This document shows positions 9,257 to 18,729 of a DNA stretch of 64,000 bases, in pieces. The notes under the pieces were generated by a model. That model ran no database searches. It had not been told where the DNA came from and saw nothing but the letters and a program-made list of their open reading frames with translations. Position numbers and translations under genes: made by a program. The number at the start of each line of letters is the position of its first letter. The stretch's first letter is position 1. Source of the DNA: Comamonas sp. (GTDB lineage Bacteria; Pseudomonadota; Gammaproteobacteria; Burkholderiales; Burkholderiaceae_C); the NCBI RefSeq assembly GCF_009360615.1, contig NZ_SPEY01000020.1, forward strand, positions 186,001-250,000. The letters run 5' to 3'.

Positions 9257-10117
9257 TCAAGGGCCGGGCAGCCACATGCGAGCCTTGAGGTTCTCGAATA
9301 CCTGGCGTGTGATCGGATTGACCACATGGCTGCGGATATACAGTTTGTAGACCAGGTCCGGCAGCGGCGGCATGCCATCGCCGCTGCCCAGGACGCGAAG
9401 GCCCGGGTCCAGCTGCTCTACGCCGCGCGCAGTCACTCCCAGGTCGGCGCGCAATGCCGCGCGGATGCCGACCAGACTGGTACAGGTATGGCGGGGTGTC
9501 CAGTCGATTTCGGCCGCATCCAGAGCATCGCAAGCCAGGCGGCGGAAAATGCTCGGCCCACTCGCCAGTACCAGGGGCACGGGCTTGCCGGGATCGTGCA
9601 CATAGTTCGCGCCGCACAACCAGACCGTGGGGCTGGAGCGCAGCGGGAAGCTCTCGAATGTGGTGTCGTCGCGATTGGAGATCACCAGATCCAGTTCTCC
9701 CTGCTTCAGCGACTCCATCAGGAAAGGGCTGCGTTCCATGTGGATGTCGATCTGCACCCCGGGGAATTTCAGGGCAATTTCTTTCAACACCGGAGGAAGC
9801 ACGGTGTCTGCAACGTCATGCGGAGCGCCTATGCGCACCAGACCTTCCAGATGATGGTGTCTGAGGCTGCTGATCGCTTCGTCGTGGATGGCCAGCATGC
9901 GCTGGGCATAGCCGAGCAGGCGCTGGCCGTGCGCGGTCAGACGCTTTTGGCGTCCCTGCTTTTCAAATAGTGTGTGTCCTACCTTGTCTTCCAGGCGCTG
10001 CATTTGCTGGGTGATTGCCGATTGCGTGCATCCCAGCTGCACGGCGGCAGCAGCGAAGCTCTGCTGGCGGGCAATGGTCGCCAATGTGCGCAGCTGGTCC
10101 AGATCCAGTGTGTCCAT
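9257..10117 (-). CDS. LysR-family transcriptional regulator of the sulfur cluster (inferred)
   Basis: 286 aa. The helix-turn-helix at about 3-62 (SFAAAAVQLGCTQSAITQQ) is followed by an effector domain of the ArgP/IciA-like sort. It is divergent from the cysteine-dioxygenase-like gene, and the 95-bp gap contains the TAAG-N5-CTTA dyad 4 bp from its start. Position makes it the likely regulator of the downstream dioxygenase-rhodanese-Bug-lyase gene set; a thiol or sulfonate effector is an inference. Confidence 0.9.
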   Translation of the reverse strand: MDTLDLDQLRTLATIARQQSFAAAAVQLGCTQSAITQQMQRLEDKVGHTLFEKQGRQKRLTAHGQRLLGYAQRMLAIHDEAISSLRHHHLEGLVRIGAPHDVADTVLPPVLKEIALKFPGVQIDIHMERSPFLMESLKQGELDLVISNRDDTTFESFPLRSSPTVWLCGANYVHDPGKPVPLVLASGPSIFRRLACDALDAAEIDWTPRHTCTSLVGIRAALRADLGVTARGVEQLDPGLRVLGSGDGMPPLPDLVYKLYIRSHVVNPITRQVFENLKARMWLPGP

Positions 10118-10120
10118 AGA

Positions 10121-10133
10121 TAAGTTTCTCTTA
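10121..10133. promoter_or_regulatory. Candidate LysR operator (TAAG-N5-CTTA)
   Basis: Perfect dyad TAAG-TTTCT-CTTA just upstream of the LysR start and about 80 bp from the dioxygenase start. It matches the T-N11-A LysR box and has the same arms as the site at 1333-1345. Confidence 0.5.
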
Positions 10134-10212
10134 AGTATATGGTTGAGTTTATGGGATTGTTTGCGTTAGAGTCGCCCGCTACATTGGTTGTCATTCAACC
10201 AAGGAGTCTGCT

Positions 10213-10803
10213 TTGTCCACGATGAGAGAACAACGTAACAGTGCCGTCGAGGCGGCAATTTCGGCGATGAAGAGTGCAATCGGCAATGACCCAGCGTCAC
10301 GTCAGAGCCTTGAGAAAGTTCTTGAGCGGCTAATGGAATTGGCCGGGCAAAAGCAGCTTTGGGGGGCCGAGGACTTTCCTGCTCCCGAAGAGGGTGAACA
10401 CCAGGCACGCTATTTGATTGCCGAAGATGCGGATCAGAGCTACGCGCTTTACCTGAACGTGATGCGCCCCGGCAAGCGCATCGTGCCGCACAACCACACG
10501 ACCTGGGCCTGCATTGCAGCGGTGGAGGGCACGGAGCACAACCGTGTCTACGAACGCACGGACGATGGATCGGTTCAAGGCAAGGGCACGCTGGAAGAGG
10601 TCGATCTGGTGGTCGTGCAGCCAGGCCGCGGTATTGCCCTGATGCCCGAGGATATTCACTCCGTGGAAATCCGGGGCGAGCAGGTCATCCGTCATCTGCA
10701 TATGTATGGCAGGGCGCTGGAGACACTCAATGCCCGCACCAGCTACGACTTGCAGGCAGGTACCTGCCAGACCATGTCGATCGGTGTTCAGACGCGTCGC
10801 TGA
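10213..10803 (+). CDS. Cysteine dioxygenase-type cupin
   Basis: 196 aa from a TTG at 10213 (GGAG 6 nt upstream); an ATG at 10222 is the alternative. Cupin iron ligands are seen as HNH (His93, His95) and His149 in PEDIHSVE. Cys100, five residues after the second His, and Tyr165 in HLHMY fall where mammalian cysteine dioxygenase has its Cys93-Tyr157 crosslink. Arg66 lies near the carboxylate-binding Arg. This favours cysteine dioxygenase (cysteine to cysteine sulfinate) over 3-mercaptopropionate dioxygenase, which lacks the crosslink cysteine, but a related thiol remains possible. It is the first gene of an apparent sulfur-catabolic cluster. Confidence 0.85.
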   Translation: MSTMREQRNSAVEAAISAMKSAIGNDPASRQSLEKVLERLMELAGQKQLWGAEDFPAPEEGEHQARYLIAEDADQSYALYLNVMRPGKRIVPHNHTTWACIAAVEGTEHNRVYERTDDGSVQGKGTLEEVDLVVVQPGRGIALMPEDIHSVEIRGEQVIRHLHMYGRALETLNARTSYDLQAGTCQTMSIGVQTRR

Positions 10804-10902
10804 TGCGCTGCTGAGCCGCTAGACCTTATCCCCCTTGTATTGCGACGCACTCGTGGAAGTGTGTGGGCGCAGCCTTGCCTGAAATTCGAGAAATCAACTG
10901 TT

Positions 10903-12492
10903 ATGACGCAATTTGCCGACGCCTCAACTCTCAAGTCCTGGCTTCACGATGGCCGGGAAATCGCGGTACTGGATGTGCGTGAGCATGGACAGTATGGCGA
11001 AGCGCATTTGTTCTACGGCATTCCCTTGCCCTATAGCCGTCTTGAAATCGATGTGCCTCGACTGGTGCCGCGCAAGTCCGTGCGCGTGGTGGTCTATGAC
11101 AGCGGAGAAATCGATACGGAGAACGTGGCCTTGCGAGCGGCGCAGCGCTTGCAGGATCTGGGCTATACCGATATTCATGTGCTGGAAGGCGGCACGAAAG
11201 CCTGGCGGGCCGCAGGCTACGTGCTGTTTGCCGGCGTGAACCTTCCCTCCAAAACGTTCGGCGAGCTGGTGGAGCACGCCTATGGAACGCCACGCATCAC
11301 GGCGCAGGAGCTGGCCGCCAGGCAGGCCTCGCGAGAACCGCTCGTCATTCTGGATGGGCGGCCGGTGTCCGAGTTTCACAAGATGAACATACCCGGTGCC
11401 GTATGCTGCCCCAACGGCGAACTGGCCTACCGTATCCGCTCGCTGGTGCCCGATGACAGCACGCCTGTCATCATCAACTGTGCCGGGCGCACGCGCTCCA
11501 TACTCGGTGCCCAGACCTTGATCAATCTGGGGATCTCCAACCCTGTCTATGCCCTGGAAAATGGCACTCAAGGCTGGTATCTGAACGATCTGCCACTGGA
11601 GCATGGAGGCACGAGCCGCTATGCCGACAACTCGGGCAGTGACACGCTCAAACTGCAGGCGCAACAGCTGGCGCATCGTTTTGAAGTGCCTTTCGTGACC
11701 GCTCGGACGGTTGCGCGATGGGCATCGGAGGGAGACAGGAGCCTGTTCCTCTGCGATGTACGCACGCACGAGGAATTTGCCGCCGGAAGTCTGCCGGGCG
11801 CGCAGCACACTCCCGGGGGGCAACTGGTCCAGGCCGGTGATCAGTTCATCGGTGTCCGCGGCGCCCGCCTGGTGCTATTCGATAGCGATGGCATACGCGC
11901 TGCAGTGATCGCCAGCTGGCTGCGCCAGATGGGGCACGACGCCAGCGTGCTGGTCGATGGACTGCATAGCGGGCTGAGACTGGAGAGTGCCTCCGGTTTT
12001 GCCGCACCGGAACTGCCCTTGGTGACGGTCGCCGAGCTACGGTCCCGCCTTGAGCGCGACGAAGTCCTGCTGGTTGATCTGCGGCCAAGCATGAAATATC
12101 GCGCCTCGCATGTCCCGGGTGCGCTCTGGTCGATTCGTTCGCGTCTGGCCCGGAACTTGCGTGATGAAACGCGCGCCATCGTGCTGGTGGCGGATGAGCC
12201 GGCGCTGGCGCAATGGGCGTCGCTGGAGCTGCCGAAGCCCGCCGCGCTGCTGCAAGGGGGAATGGCCGCGTGGCAGCAAGCCGGCTTGCCGCTGGAGGCG
12301 AGTGCCAACCTTCCCGCAGATCACGACTGCATTGACTACCTGTTCTTCGTGCACGACCGCCACGACGGAAACAAGGATGCCGCTCGCCGATATCTGGCCT
12401 GGGAAACCGGTCTGGTTCAGCAGCTCGATGCACAGGAACTCGCTGCATTTCATCTGCCGTCTCCTGTCGCTGCGCTCTCCAGTGATGCCTGA
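10903..12492 (+). CDS. Four-domain rhodanese-like sulfurtransferase
   Basis: 529 aa from the ATG at 10903; the reading frame extends further upstream but the first 21 codons look non-coding. Four rhodanese-like domains lie in tandem at roughly 1-110, 125-245, 265-370 and 380-485, followed by a C-terminal tail. Only domain 2 has an active-site cysteine (Cys193 in INCAGRTRS). The equivalent positions in domains 1, 3 and 4 read VYDSGE, LFDSDG and VADEPA, so those domains are probably structural or binding modules. It likely moves persulfide sulfur released by the neighbouring dioxygenase/lyase pathway. Confidence 0.88.
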   Translation: MTQFADASTLKSWLHDGREIAVLDVREHGQYGEAHLFYGIPLPYSRLEIDVPRLVPRKSVRVVVYDSGEIDTENVALRAAQRLQDLGYTDIHVLEGGTKAWRAAGYVLFAGVNLPSKTFGELVEHAYGTPRITAQELAARQASREPLVILDGRPVSEFHKMNIPGAVCCPNGELAYRIRSLVPDDSTPVIINCAGRTRSILGAQTLINLGISNPVYALENGTQGWYLNDLPLEHGGTSRYADNSGSDTLKLQAQQLAHRFEVPFVTARTVARWASEGDRSLFLCDVRTHEEFAAGSLPGAQHTPGGQLVQAGDQFIGVRGARLVLFDSDGIRAAVIASWLRQMGHDASVLVDGLHSGLRLESASGFAAPELPLVTVAELRSRLERDEVLLVDLRPSMKYRASHVPGALWSIRSRLARNLRDETRAIVLVADEPALAQWASLELPKPAALLQGGMAAWQQAGLPLEASANLPADHDCIDYLFFVHDRHDGNKDAARRYLAWETGLVQQLDAQELAAFHLPSPVAALSSDA

Positions 12493-12528
12493 TCGCACCA
12501 ACCGCTTCACACCCTACGGAAGAAAATC

Positions 12529-13515
12529 ATGTTCGCCATTCGTTCTTTGGCTGTTGTTCTCATGGGCGCCGTGCTTGTTGCGCAGGTGCAGGCGCAAACC
12601 CTGGCGCAACGCCATGGCTTTCCAAGTCAGCCGATCCGCTTTGTCTCGCCGTTTCCACCCGGCGGAGGCAACGATGCAACCACGCGCTGGGTCGCCACCC
12701 GCCTGCCAGAGCTCACCGGGCAGCCTGCGGTCGTCGAAAACAAGGGAGGTGCGGGCGGCAACATAGGCGCAAAAGCAGTGACGGAAGCCAAGGCGGACGG
12801 ATACACGCTATTGACGGGGCAGGTTTCGCTGATGGCCGTGAACCCTACGCTCTACAGGACGCCGGGCTTTGATCCGCTCAAGAACTTCATCCCGGTCACA
12901 CAGGTCAATGCGGCACCGCTTGTGATTGTGGTTGCCGCAGGGTCGCCTCTGAAAAGCTTCGCCGATCTGGCGGCAAAGTCCAAGGCCGAACCCGGCAAGA
13001 TCACCTATGCCACGCCAGGCAACGGTACCTTGTCGCATCTGGTAGGCGTCGTCCTGGGCAAGGAAAGCCATGTGGCCATGACCCATGTGCCCTACAAAGG
13101 GGCCGGCCCGGCCATCAATGACTTGCTGGGTCTGCAGGTCGATGTGCTGATTACCTCGACCTCCTCGGTCGCGGGCATGATTCAGGGGGGGCAGATTCGT
13201 GCCCTGGCAGTGACCAGCCCGCGACGGGTCGGTGTATTCGGCAAGGTGCCGACCCTGGAGGAGCTGGGCTATAAAAACACCACTTTTGAAGACTGGTACG
13301 GCTTTTTTGCGCCAGCAGGAACGCCACCCGAGCGCGTGGCCTATCTGAACGAGGCAATTGTCAGGACGCTGCAAAAGCCGGAGGTCAGCAAGCTGGTCAC
13401 CGAGGGGGGCAGCGAAGTGGTGGCGAGCAGTCCCGAGGCTTTTGCGGCTCAGCTCAACAGTGACATCAAGCGCTGGAGCTATGTGGTCAAACTCTCCGGC
13501 GCCAAGCTGGATTGA
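12529..13515 (+). CDS. Bug-family periplasmic solute-binding receptor
   Basis: 328 aa with a Sec signal peptide (about residues 1-23, ending VQAQ). The Bug/TctC signature is clear: FPSQPIRFVSPFPPGGGND, then VENKGGAGG and HVPYKGAGPA. These periplasmic receptors bind small carboxylates, amino acids or aromatic acids and work with tripartite tricarboxylate transporters or as sensors. No TctA/TctB membrane subunits are nearby, which is common for bug genes in this group. Its place between the rhodanese and lyase genes suggests a sulfur-containing organic acid or amino acid as ligand. Confidence 0.9.
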   Translation: MFAIRSLAVVLMGAVLVAQVQAQTLAQRHGFPSQPIRFVSPFPPGGGNDATTRWVATRLPELTGQPAVVENKGGAGGNIGAKAVTEAKADGYTLLTGQVSLMAVNPTLYRTPGFDPLKNFIPVTQVNAAPLVIVVAAGSPLKSFADLAAKSKAEPGKITYATPGNGTLSHLVGVVLGKESHVAMTHVPYKGAGPAINDLLGLQVDVLITSTSSVAGMIQGGQIRALAVTSPRRVGVFGKVPTLEELGYKNTTFEDWYGFFAPAGTPPERVAYLNEAIVRTLQKPEVSKLVTEGGSEVVASSPEAFAAQLNSDIKRWSYVVKLSGAKLD

Positions 13516-13535
13516 CGAGGAATTCAGGGCATCAC

Positions 13536-14759
13536 ATGACGACCAAGAACCGGCAAGCTTCGAGTGAAGGCCTGGGCACGCGACTGGCGCACATGGGCAG
13601 GTCGCCTGCCTATGCGGGCGGTACGCCCGTCAATCCGCCCATCGTCCGGGCCAGTACGGTGGTATTCGAGAGCACCCTTCAGCAACGTGAAATGCGCGCC
13701 CGGCGAGGGCAAGAGCGCATCTTCAGCTACGGTGCGCGCGGTACGCCCACCAGCTTTGCCCTGGAAGATGCGGTCAGTGAACTCGAGGGCGCCTACCGCA
13801 CCCGACTTCTGCCTACGGGGCTGGCCGCGGCAAGCATGGCCTTGCTCAGCTACCTCAAGCCGGGCGATCATGTCCTTATCACTGACAGCGCCTATCAGCC
13901 GGTGCGGCACCTGACCGAGCAGTTCCTGCAACCCTACGGCATCGAATACAGCTTTTTTGCTGCCGATGGCAGCGACGCCGCCGCCAAAATGCGCCCTAAC
14001 ACTCGAATGCTGTATGCCGAGTGTCCAGGCTCCCTGGTGTACGAAATGTGCGACCTACCTGCACTTGCGGCCATGGCGCATGCGCACGGAGCCCTGGTGG
14101 CGGTCGACAACACCTGGGGATCCGGGGTGCAGTATCGTCCCCTGTCCCTGGGGGCAGACGTCTCCATCATGGCCGCAACCAAGTATCTGTCAGGGCATTC
14201 GGACGTCATGATGGGGACGGTTGCCACCACGCAGGCTGCCTGGGAGCCCTTGGCGAGCCGTTGCGACGCATTCGGCATGAGTGTGAGCCCCGATGATGCT
14301 TGGCTGGTTCTGCGCGGCTTGCGCACCTTGTCGGCGAGGCTGCGCATGCATGAAGAACATGCCTTGACGGTGGCCCGCTGGCTGGAAGAGCAGCCGGCAG
14401 TACAAACCGTTTTCTGCCCGGCACTTCCCGGACACAAGGGACATGATCTTTGGCGCAGGGATTGTTCGGGCACGAATGGCCTGATTTCCTTCGAACTCCC
14501 ACCATGCATTCCGGCCGAGGTCGTGGACCGTTTCATCGACCACCTGCAACTGTTCGGGCTGGGGGCTTCATGGGGCGGTTATGAGAGCCTGGCAATCGCG
14601 GCACACATGACACAGGCACGCAGCGTAGCGGACTGGAGTCGGCGCGGTTCGGTCGTGCGACTGCATATCGGCCTGGAGGAGCCGCAGGATCTGATCTCGG
14701 ATCTGGCCCGAGCGATGGAGGACTCCGGCATGAACGGGCTGGCCATGCGTGCCTGCTGA
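13536..14759 (+). CDS. Cystathionine beta-lyase-type PLP enzyme (Cys/Met metabolism family)
   Basis: 407 aa from the ATG at 13536, which has AGGG 6 nt upstream; a TTG at 13512 overlaps the bug stop codon. It has the fold-type I aspartate VDNTWGSG (Asp191) and the PLP lysine in MAATKYLSGHSD (Lys216). The TKYLSGHSDVMMG signature is typical of MetC. Family chemistry is C-S beta-elimination, releasing thiol or sulfide, pyruvate and ammonia. In this cluster it could split cystathionine, cystine or a thioether to feed the dioxygenase and rhodanese. MetC-like function is family knowledge; the pathway is inferred. Confidence 0.88.
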   Translation: MTTKNRQASSEGLGTRLAHMGRSPAYAGGTPVNPPIVRASTVVFESTLQQREMRARRGQERIFSYGARGTPTSFALEDAVSELEGAYRTRLLPTGLAAASMALLSYLKPGDHVLITDSAYQPVRHLTEQFLQPYGIEYSFFAADGSDAAAKMRPNTRMLYAECPGSLVYEMCDLPALAAMAHAHGALVAVDNTWGSGVQYRPLSLGADVSIMAATKYLSGHSDVMMGTVATTQAAWEPLASRCDAFGMSVSPDDAWLVLRGLRTLSARLRMHEEHALTVARWLEEQPAVQTVFCPALPGHKGHDLWRRDCSGTNGLISFELPPCIPAEVVDRFIDHLQLFGLGASWGGYESLAIAAHMTQARSVADWSRRGSVVRLHIGLEEPQDLISDLARAMEDSGMNGLAMRAC

Positions 14760-14854
14760 GTTTCTGAGGACGCTTTGAAGAGACTTCCCGCAAGGCGGAC
14801 ACCGGATTGCAGCGGATACACGGATGCAGTGTTCCCAGGTATCTGGTCCGAGGC

Positions 14855-15640
14855 CTAATCCAGCCACGGTGCCACATCCTTGCACATGCGCACGGCCAGC
14901 TTCTTGAGCCGCGGAAGATAGCGCTCAAGCAGTTCTTCCTTGACAACCGCAGTCTTGGGAAAGACCAGGTTCAGGCCCCCGATGAGACGACGTCCGCTTT
15001 TCAACGGCACTGCAACGGCTCCGAAGGGCGCCTGTTGGTGCCAATCACCATCGCTGATGCCATATCCGCGCTGGCGGGTCTCATCAATCAGACGCTCCAC
15101 TGCGGCCCTATCCCTTGCCATGGCTCCTGTCGCATCGTCCCGCTGTGCGAGAAGTGAAAGCAAGCCCTCCTTCTCATCGCTCGAGCAGGAGGCCAGGTAG
15201 GCCCGTCCCATCGCGGTGAAGAAAAGCGGCAGCTTTTCTCCGATCATTCCGCGATGCTGAGACAAACGGCTGAAACGGTGCGTGCTTTCACGCACGACCA
15301 TAAAGCCGCCTTCCACGGTTCCCAGGTCGCAGGGCCAAAGCAGTTCGGGCACTGCCGCACGCATCAGAGGCAATGCGACTTGTTCCACCCAAGCATCATC
15401 GACAAGCCCTTCGCTCAGACTGCGGACTGCGAAAGTCAGGTAGTACTGTCCGTCTTTCTCACCCCTGCGCACATAGCCCTCCGCCCGCAAGGTCTCCATC
15501 AGTCGCTTGACGGTGGTGCGATGAATGCCGCAGGCCTGTGCCAGTGCTGAGGTTGATGCGATGCCGCCCGGGGCTCTGTTCATTGCCTGCAGCAGAGCCA
15601 GGCCTCGCGACAAACTGCGTACATCCTTGTAGTCGTTCAT
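14855..15640 (-). CDS. mhpR: MhpR, IclR-family activator of the mhp operon
   Basis: 261 aa, IclR length. The N-terminal winged helix-turn-helix covers about 8-65 (ALAQACGIHRTTVKRLMETL) and the C-terminal effector domain about 80-255. In E. coli, MhpR activates the mhp catabolic operon in response to 3-(3-hydroxyphenyl)propionate. The gene is divergent from mhpA with a 329-bp gap holding an excellent MhpR-like operator, which supports the same role here. Confidence 0.9.
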   Translation of the reverse strand: MNDYKDVRSLSRGLALLQAMNRAPGGIASTSALAQACGIHRTTVKRLMETLRAEGYVRRGEKDGQYYLTFAVRSLSEGLVDDAWVEQVALPLMRAAVPELLWPCDLGTVEGGFMVVRESTHRFSRLSQHRGMIGEKLPLFFTAMGRAYLASCSSDEKEGLLSLLAQRDDATGAMARDRAAVERLIDETRQRGYGISDGDWHQQAPFGAVAVPLKSGRRLIGGLNLVFPKTAVVKEELLERYLPRLKKLAVRMCKDVAPWLD

Positions 15641-15969
15641 GGGTCTGTGCTCGATGGTCAGGAGTTTTCAGGAGGGCCCCAGTATGAACGCCAAGAGCCA
15701 CACGACGTGTTCTCCGGGGCGAGGGCCGCGGCAGCACTTCATGAATACCCTCGATCCGGTACGCGCCTGCGTGCCGCCTGCCACTGTGCATCCTCAAGCC
15801 GCCTGGACAGGCATCGCATCAAACGACTGCTGACGGCGAGAAAGCCGCGTCGGCAAGGGTATGCACCTAGTCATTGGTGCACCAGGTGCACACTGTTTCC
15901 AGATTCTCCGAGTGTTTTGACAATTATCAAAGCCGCACTCGATGTGCGCATCAATTACGGAGACTGAGA
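15641..15969. promoter_or_regulatory. mhpR-mhpA divergent control region
   Basis: The 17-bp palindrome GGTGCACCAGGTGCACA at 15876-15892 is an almost exact match to the operator I recall for E. coli MhpR (central base differs). A strong -35 element TTGACA lies at 15917-15922 with no good -10 at 17 bp, as expected for an activator-dependent promoter. The dyad centre is about 36 bp upstream of that -35 box and about 85 bp from the mhpA start. The mhpR-proximal half of the gap shows nothing else I recognise. Confidence 0.7.
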
Positions 15970-17739
15970 ATGAATGCCCCCCAGAAAAATCAAGCGGGTC
16001 ACGAGGATGCCGATGTACTGATCATCGGTGCAGGACCGGTCGGGCTGACACTGGCAAACACTCTGGGAATGGCCGGCGTGCGCGTCATCGTGGCAGAGAA
16101 GCTGCCGCAGATCATCGACTATCCACGAGCCATCGGCATTGACGACGAGTCGTTGCGAACGCTGCAGGCTGCGGGTCTCTCGGATCAGGTGCAGGCACAC
16201 ATCACCCCCCATCACTGGATGCGTTTCTACACCGCCAGCGGCCAGTGCTTTGCCTCGATCGAGCCGCGCACCGACGAGTACGGATGGTCTCGCCGCAATG
16301 CCTTTATCCAGCCTCAGGTGGACGACATCCTGTACCGCGGTCTCCAGCGCTTTGATCAGGTTCAGGTAATGCTGGGTCACGAGCTGCAAGGCTTCTGCCA
16401 GGACGATGCCTGCGTCACGGCCTCCCTCAAAAGTGCCGATGGCGCGCAGCGCCAGCTGCGCGCCCGGTACATGGTCGCCAGCGATGGTGGCAACAGTCTG
16501 GTGCGCCGCATGCTGAATGTGCCTTTCGAGGGACGCACCAAGCCGAATCAATGGATCGTGGTGGATGTGCGCAACGACCCCCTGGGGACACCCCATATTG
16601 ACATGCATTGCGACCCGGAACGTCCATACGTTTCCGCTGCCCTGCCTCATGGCATTCGCCGCTTCGAATTCATGGTCATGCCCGGGGAGACCGAAGAGCA
16701 GCTCTCCAGACCGGAGAATCTTGCCCGGCTGATGCGCAAGGTCGTTGCCGATCCGGACAAGGTCGACTACATCCGCAAGCGCGTGTATACACACAATGCG
16801 CGCCTGGCGGCGCAGTTCCGGATCGGCCGTGTCCTGCTGGCCGGTGATGCTGCGCACATCATGCCGGTCTGGCAGGGCCAGGGCTACAACAGCGGCATGC
16901 GCGATGCCAGCAATCTTGCCTGGAAGCTGGCCATGGTCATCAAGGGGGACGCCCACAGCGATCTGCTGGACAGCTACGAGCAGGAGCGCCGCGACCATGC
17001 GCGCAGCATGATCCATCTGTCGGAAGTGGCTGGCGACATCTTCGCCCCTGAAAGCCATGCTGCGGCCAAAGTGCGCGACACGGTGATGCTTGCCCTGAAC
17101 GCAGTGCCACCCGTCAAGCAGTACTTCGCCGAGATGCGTTTCAAGCCCATGCCGCGCTACGAGCATGGCGTGGTGCTGCACCACACCGCCACCGGCAATC
17201 AAGGAGCGAGAACGCCGCTGGCGGGTCTGATGGATCGATCGGGCAATACGCCGCTGAGCCGCCTCCTGGGCTTGATGGCGGAGAAGAGGGAGTCTCTGGT
17301 CGGTCGCCTGGTGCATGGCCTTGAAACGCCAGTTTCCAGTCCCGTGGGCCGAATGTTCATTCAGCCCCGAGTTGCCACTGCCGACGGCCAGTCCGGCCTG
17401 CTGGATGACTTTGTGGGACTGAATTTCTGCATTCTGGCCTGGGGTACGGACCCCAGCTATGGCATGGACGAAGAGGCTCTGAATTTCTGGCATCGCCTTG
17501 GCGCCCGATTCATTCGCGCCATGCCCACTGGCCAGCTGCTTCACCCGACACCGACCCGTGATGGCGTTCTGACCGTCGGCGACGAACAAGGCCGTCTGAA
17601 GGACTGGTTCAGCGCCCAGGGCAAGTCGGTGGTGTTCGTGCGCCCGGACCGCTTTGTTGCGGCGCTGGCATCTCCGCAGGAGGTCTGCGCTGTCACGCGT
17701 CAGATGGCCCGGATCCTGCATTCTCCGATGGAGGCCTGA
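15970..17739 (+). CDS. mhpA: 3-(3-hydroxyphenyl)propionate / 3-hydroxycinnamate hydroxylase
   Basis: 589 aa from the ATG at 15970; upstream in-frame codons lie in the control region. It is a class A flavin monooxygenase. The N-terminal FAD Rossmann motif is GAGPVG (residues 20-25), and the second FAD motif [14 protein letters not shown] is near residues 290-305. It hydroxylates the ring of 3-(3-hydroxyphenyl)propionate using NADH and O2 to give the 2,3-dihydroxy compound. It is the first gene of the operon; mhpB follows after 2 bp, so the two are probably translationally coupled. Confidence 0.95.
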   Translation: MNAPQKNQAGHEDADVLIIGAGPVGLTLANTLGMAGVRVIVAEKLPQIIDYPRAIGIDDESLRTLQAAGLSDQVQAHITPHHWMRFYTASGQCFASIEPRTDEYGWSRRNAFIQPQVDDILYRGLQRFDQVQVMLGHELQGFCQDDACVTASLKSADGAQRQLRARYMVASDGGNSLVRRMLNVPFEGRTKPNQWIVVDVRNDPLGTPHIDMHCDPERPYVSAALPHGIRRFEFMVMPGETEEQLSRPENLARLMRKVVADPDKVDYIRKRVYTHNARLAAQFRIGRVLLAGDAAHIMPVWQGQGYNSGMRDASNLAWKLAMVIKGDAHSDLLDSYEQERRDHARSMIHLSEVAGDIFAPESHAAAKVRDTVMLALNAVPPVKQYFAEMRFKPMPRYEHGVVLHHTATGNQGARTPLAGLMDRSGNTPLSRLLGLMAEKRESLVGRLVHGLETPVSSPVGRMFIQPRVATADGQSGLLDDFVGLNFCILAWGTDPSYGMDEEALNFWHRLGARFIRAMPTGQLLHPTPTRDGVLTVGDEQGRLKDWFSAQGKSVVFVRPDRFVAALASPQEVCAVTRQMARILHSPMEA

Positions 17740-17741
17740 AG

Positions 17742-18707
17742 ATGCATGGTTGCGCCATCGCCACTGCACGCCGGGCATTTCTCGGTATGTCGCACTCTCC
17801 TTTGCTGGGCCTCAATCCGGTCGATGCGGACGATCAGGCCGCCATCGACAAGGCGATTGCCGCCGCGCGCGAGGCTGTCCATGAATTCGCTCCGGAACTC
17901 GTCGTGCTGCTGGGGCCGGATCACTACAACGGTTTCTTCAACGAGCTGATGCCACCGTTCTGCATCGGAAGCCAGGCAACGGCCGTGGGCGACTATCTGT
18001 CCCCGGCCGGCCCCCTGAATGTGGATGCGGAGCTGGCCATCAGCCTGGCCGATCACCTGATGGATCGACATTTCGATATCGCGGTGTCGCGGCGCATGCT
18101 GGTCGATCATGGATTCTCGCAGGCCCTGCAGTTTCTGTGGGGAGACGAGATGGACACGCCGCCTGTCATCCCCATCTTCATGAATGCCGTGGCCCAACCG
18201 GGCATTGCCCGCATGGCCCGATGCAAGTCCTTGGGAGAAGGCGTTGGCCGTTTCCTCGACCAGTTGCCGCTGCGCACGCTGCTGATTGGCTCGGGTGGGC
18301 TGTCGCACGAGCCTCCGGTCCCGACACTGGCCCATCCTGACCCGGCGGTGCGCGAGCGCATCATCGTTCGCTCCACTCCCACGGACCGGGAGCGCGAGCT
18401 CAAGACCGAGCGCGTCAAGGCCGCCGGTCTGGCTCTGGCCAATGGCGATAGCGGGATGAAGCCTCTCAATCCCGCGTGGGACCTGCAATGGATGGAAGCG
18501 ATGGCCAGTGGCCAGCTCGATGGCTTGTGCGCAATGAGCGAAGCCTCGATCGGTGCCCAGGCCGGTCACTCTGCCCATGAGTCCAAGACCTGGCTGGTGG
18601 CGAGGTCCGCCCTGCCTGCCAATACCCGTCTGCCTTGCCCGGTACGGGCCTATCGCGCCATTCCATCGCTCATTGCGGGCTATGGGGTGATGTTCATGCA
18701 CCACTGA
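17742..18707 (+). CDS. mhpB: 2,3-dihydroxyphenylpropionate 1,2-dioxygenase
   Basis: 321 aa, LigB-type (class III) extradiol dioxygenase that opens the catechol ring with non-haem Fe(II). Conserved elements include an early histidine in [29 protein letters not shown] and [10 protein letters not shown]. The first 15 residues ([15 protein letters not shown]) are longer than I expect for the family, so an internal start is possible, but none has a better ribosome-binding site. It sits between mhpA and mhpD. Confidence 0.93.
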   Translation: MHGCAIATARRAFLGMSHSPLLGLNPVDADDQAAIDKAIAAAREAVHEFAPELVVLLGPDHYNGFFNELMPPFCIGSQATAVGDYLSPAGPLNVDAELAISLADHLMDRHFDIAVSRRMLVDHGFSQALQFLWGDEMDTPPVIPIFMNAVAQPGIARMARCKSLGEGVGRFLDQLPLRTLLIGSGGLSHEPPVPTLAHPDPAVRERIIVRSTPTDRERELKTERVKAAGLALANGDSGMKPLNPAWDLQWMEAMASGQLDGLCAMSEASIGAQAGHSAHESKTWLVARSALPANTRLPCPVRAYRAIPSLIAGYGVMFMHH

Positions 18708-18729
18708 TCTTCATCCATCCAAGACTGCC

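Noticed and set aside
10213-10803. 3-mercaptopropionate dioxygenase for the cupin gene
   Set aside because: Cys100 and Tyr165 are placed as in the cysteine-dioxygenase crosslink, which the mercaptopropionate enzymes lack; not excluded as a substrate.
15955-17778. 607-codon minus-strand ORF opposite mhpA
   Set aside because: Exact antisense of a clear flavoprotein hydroxylase; His/Gln-rich translation typical of GC-rich shadow frames.
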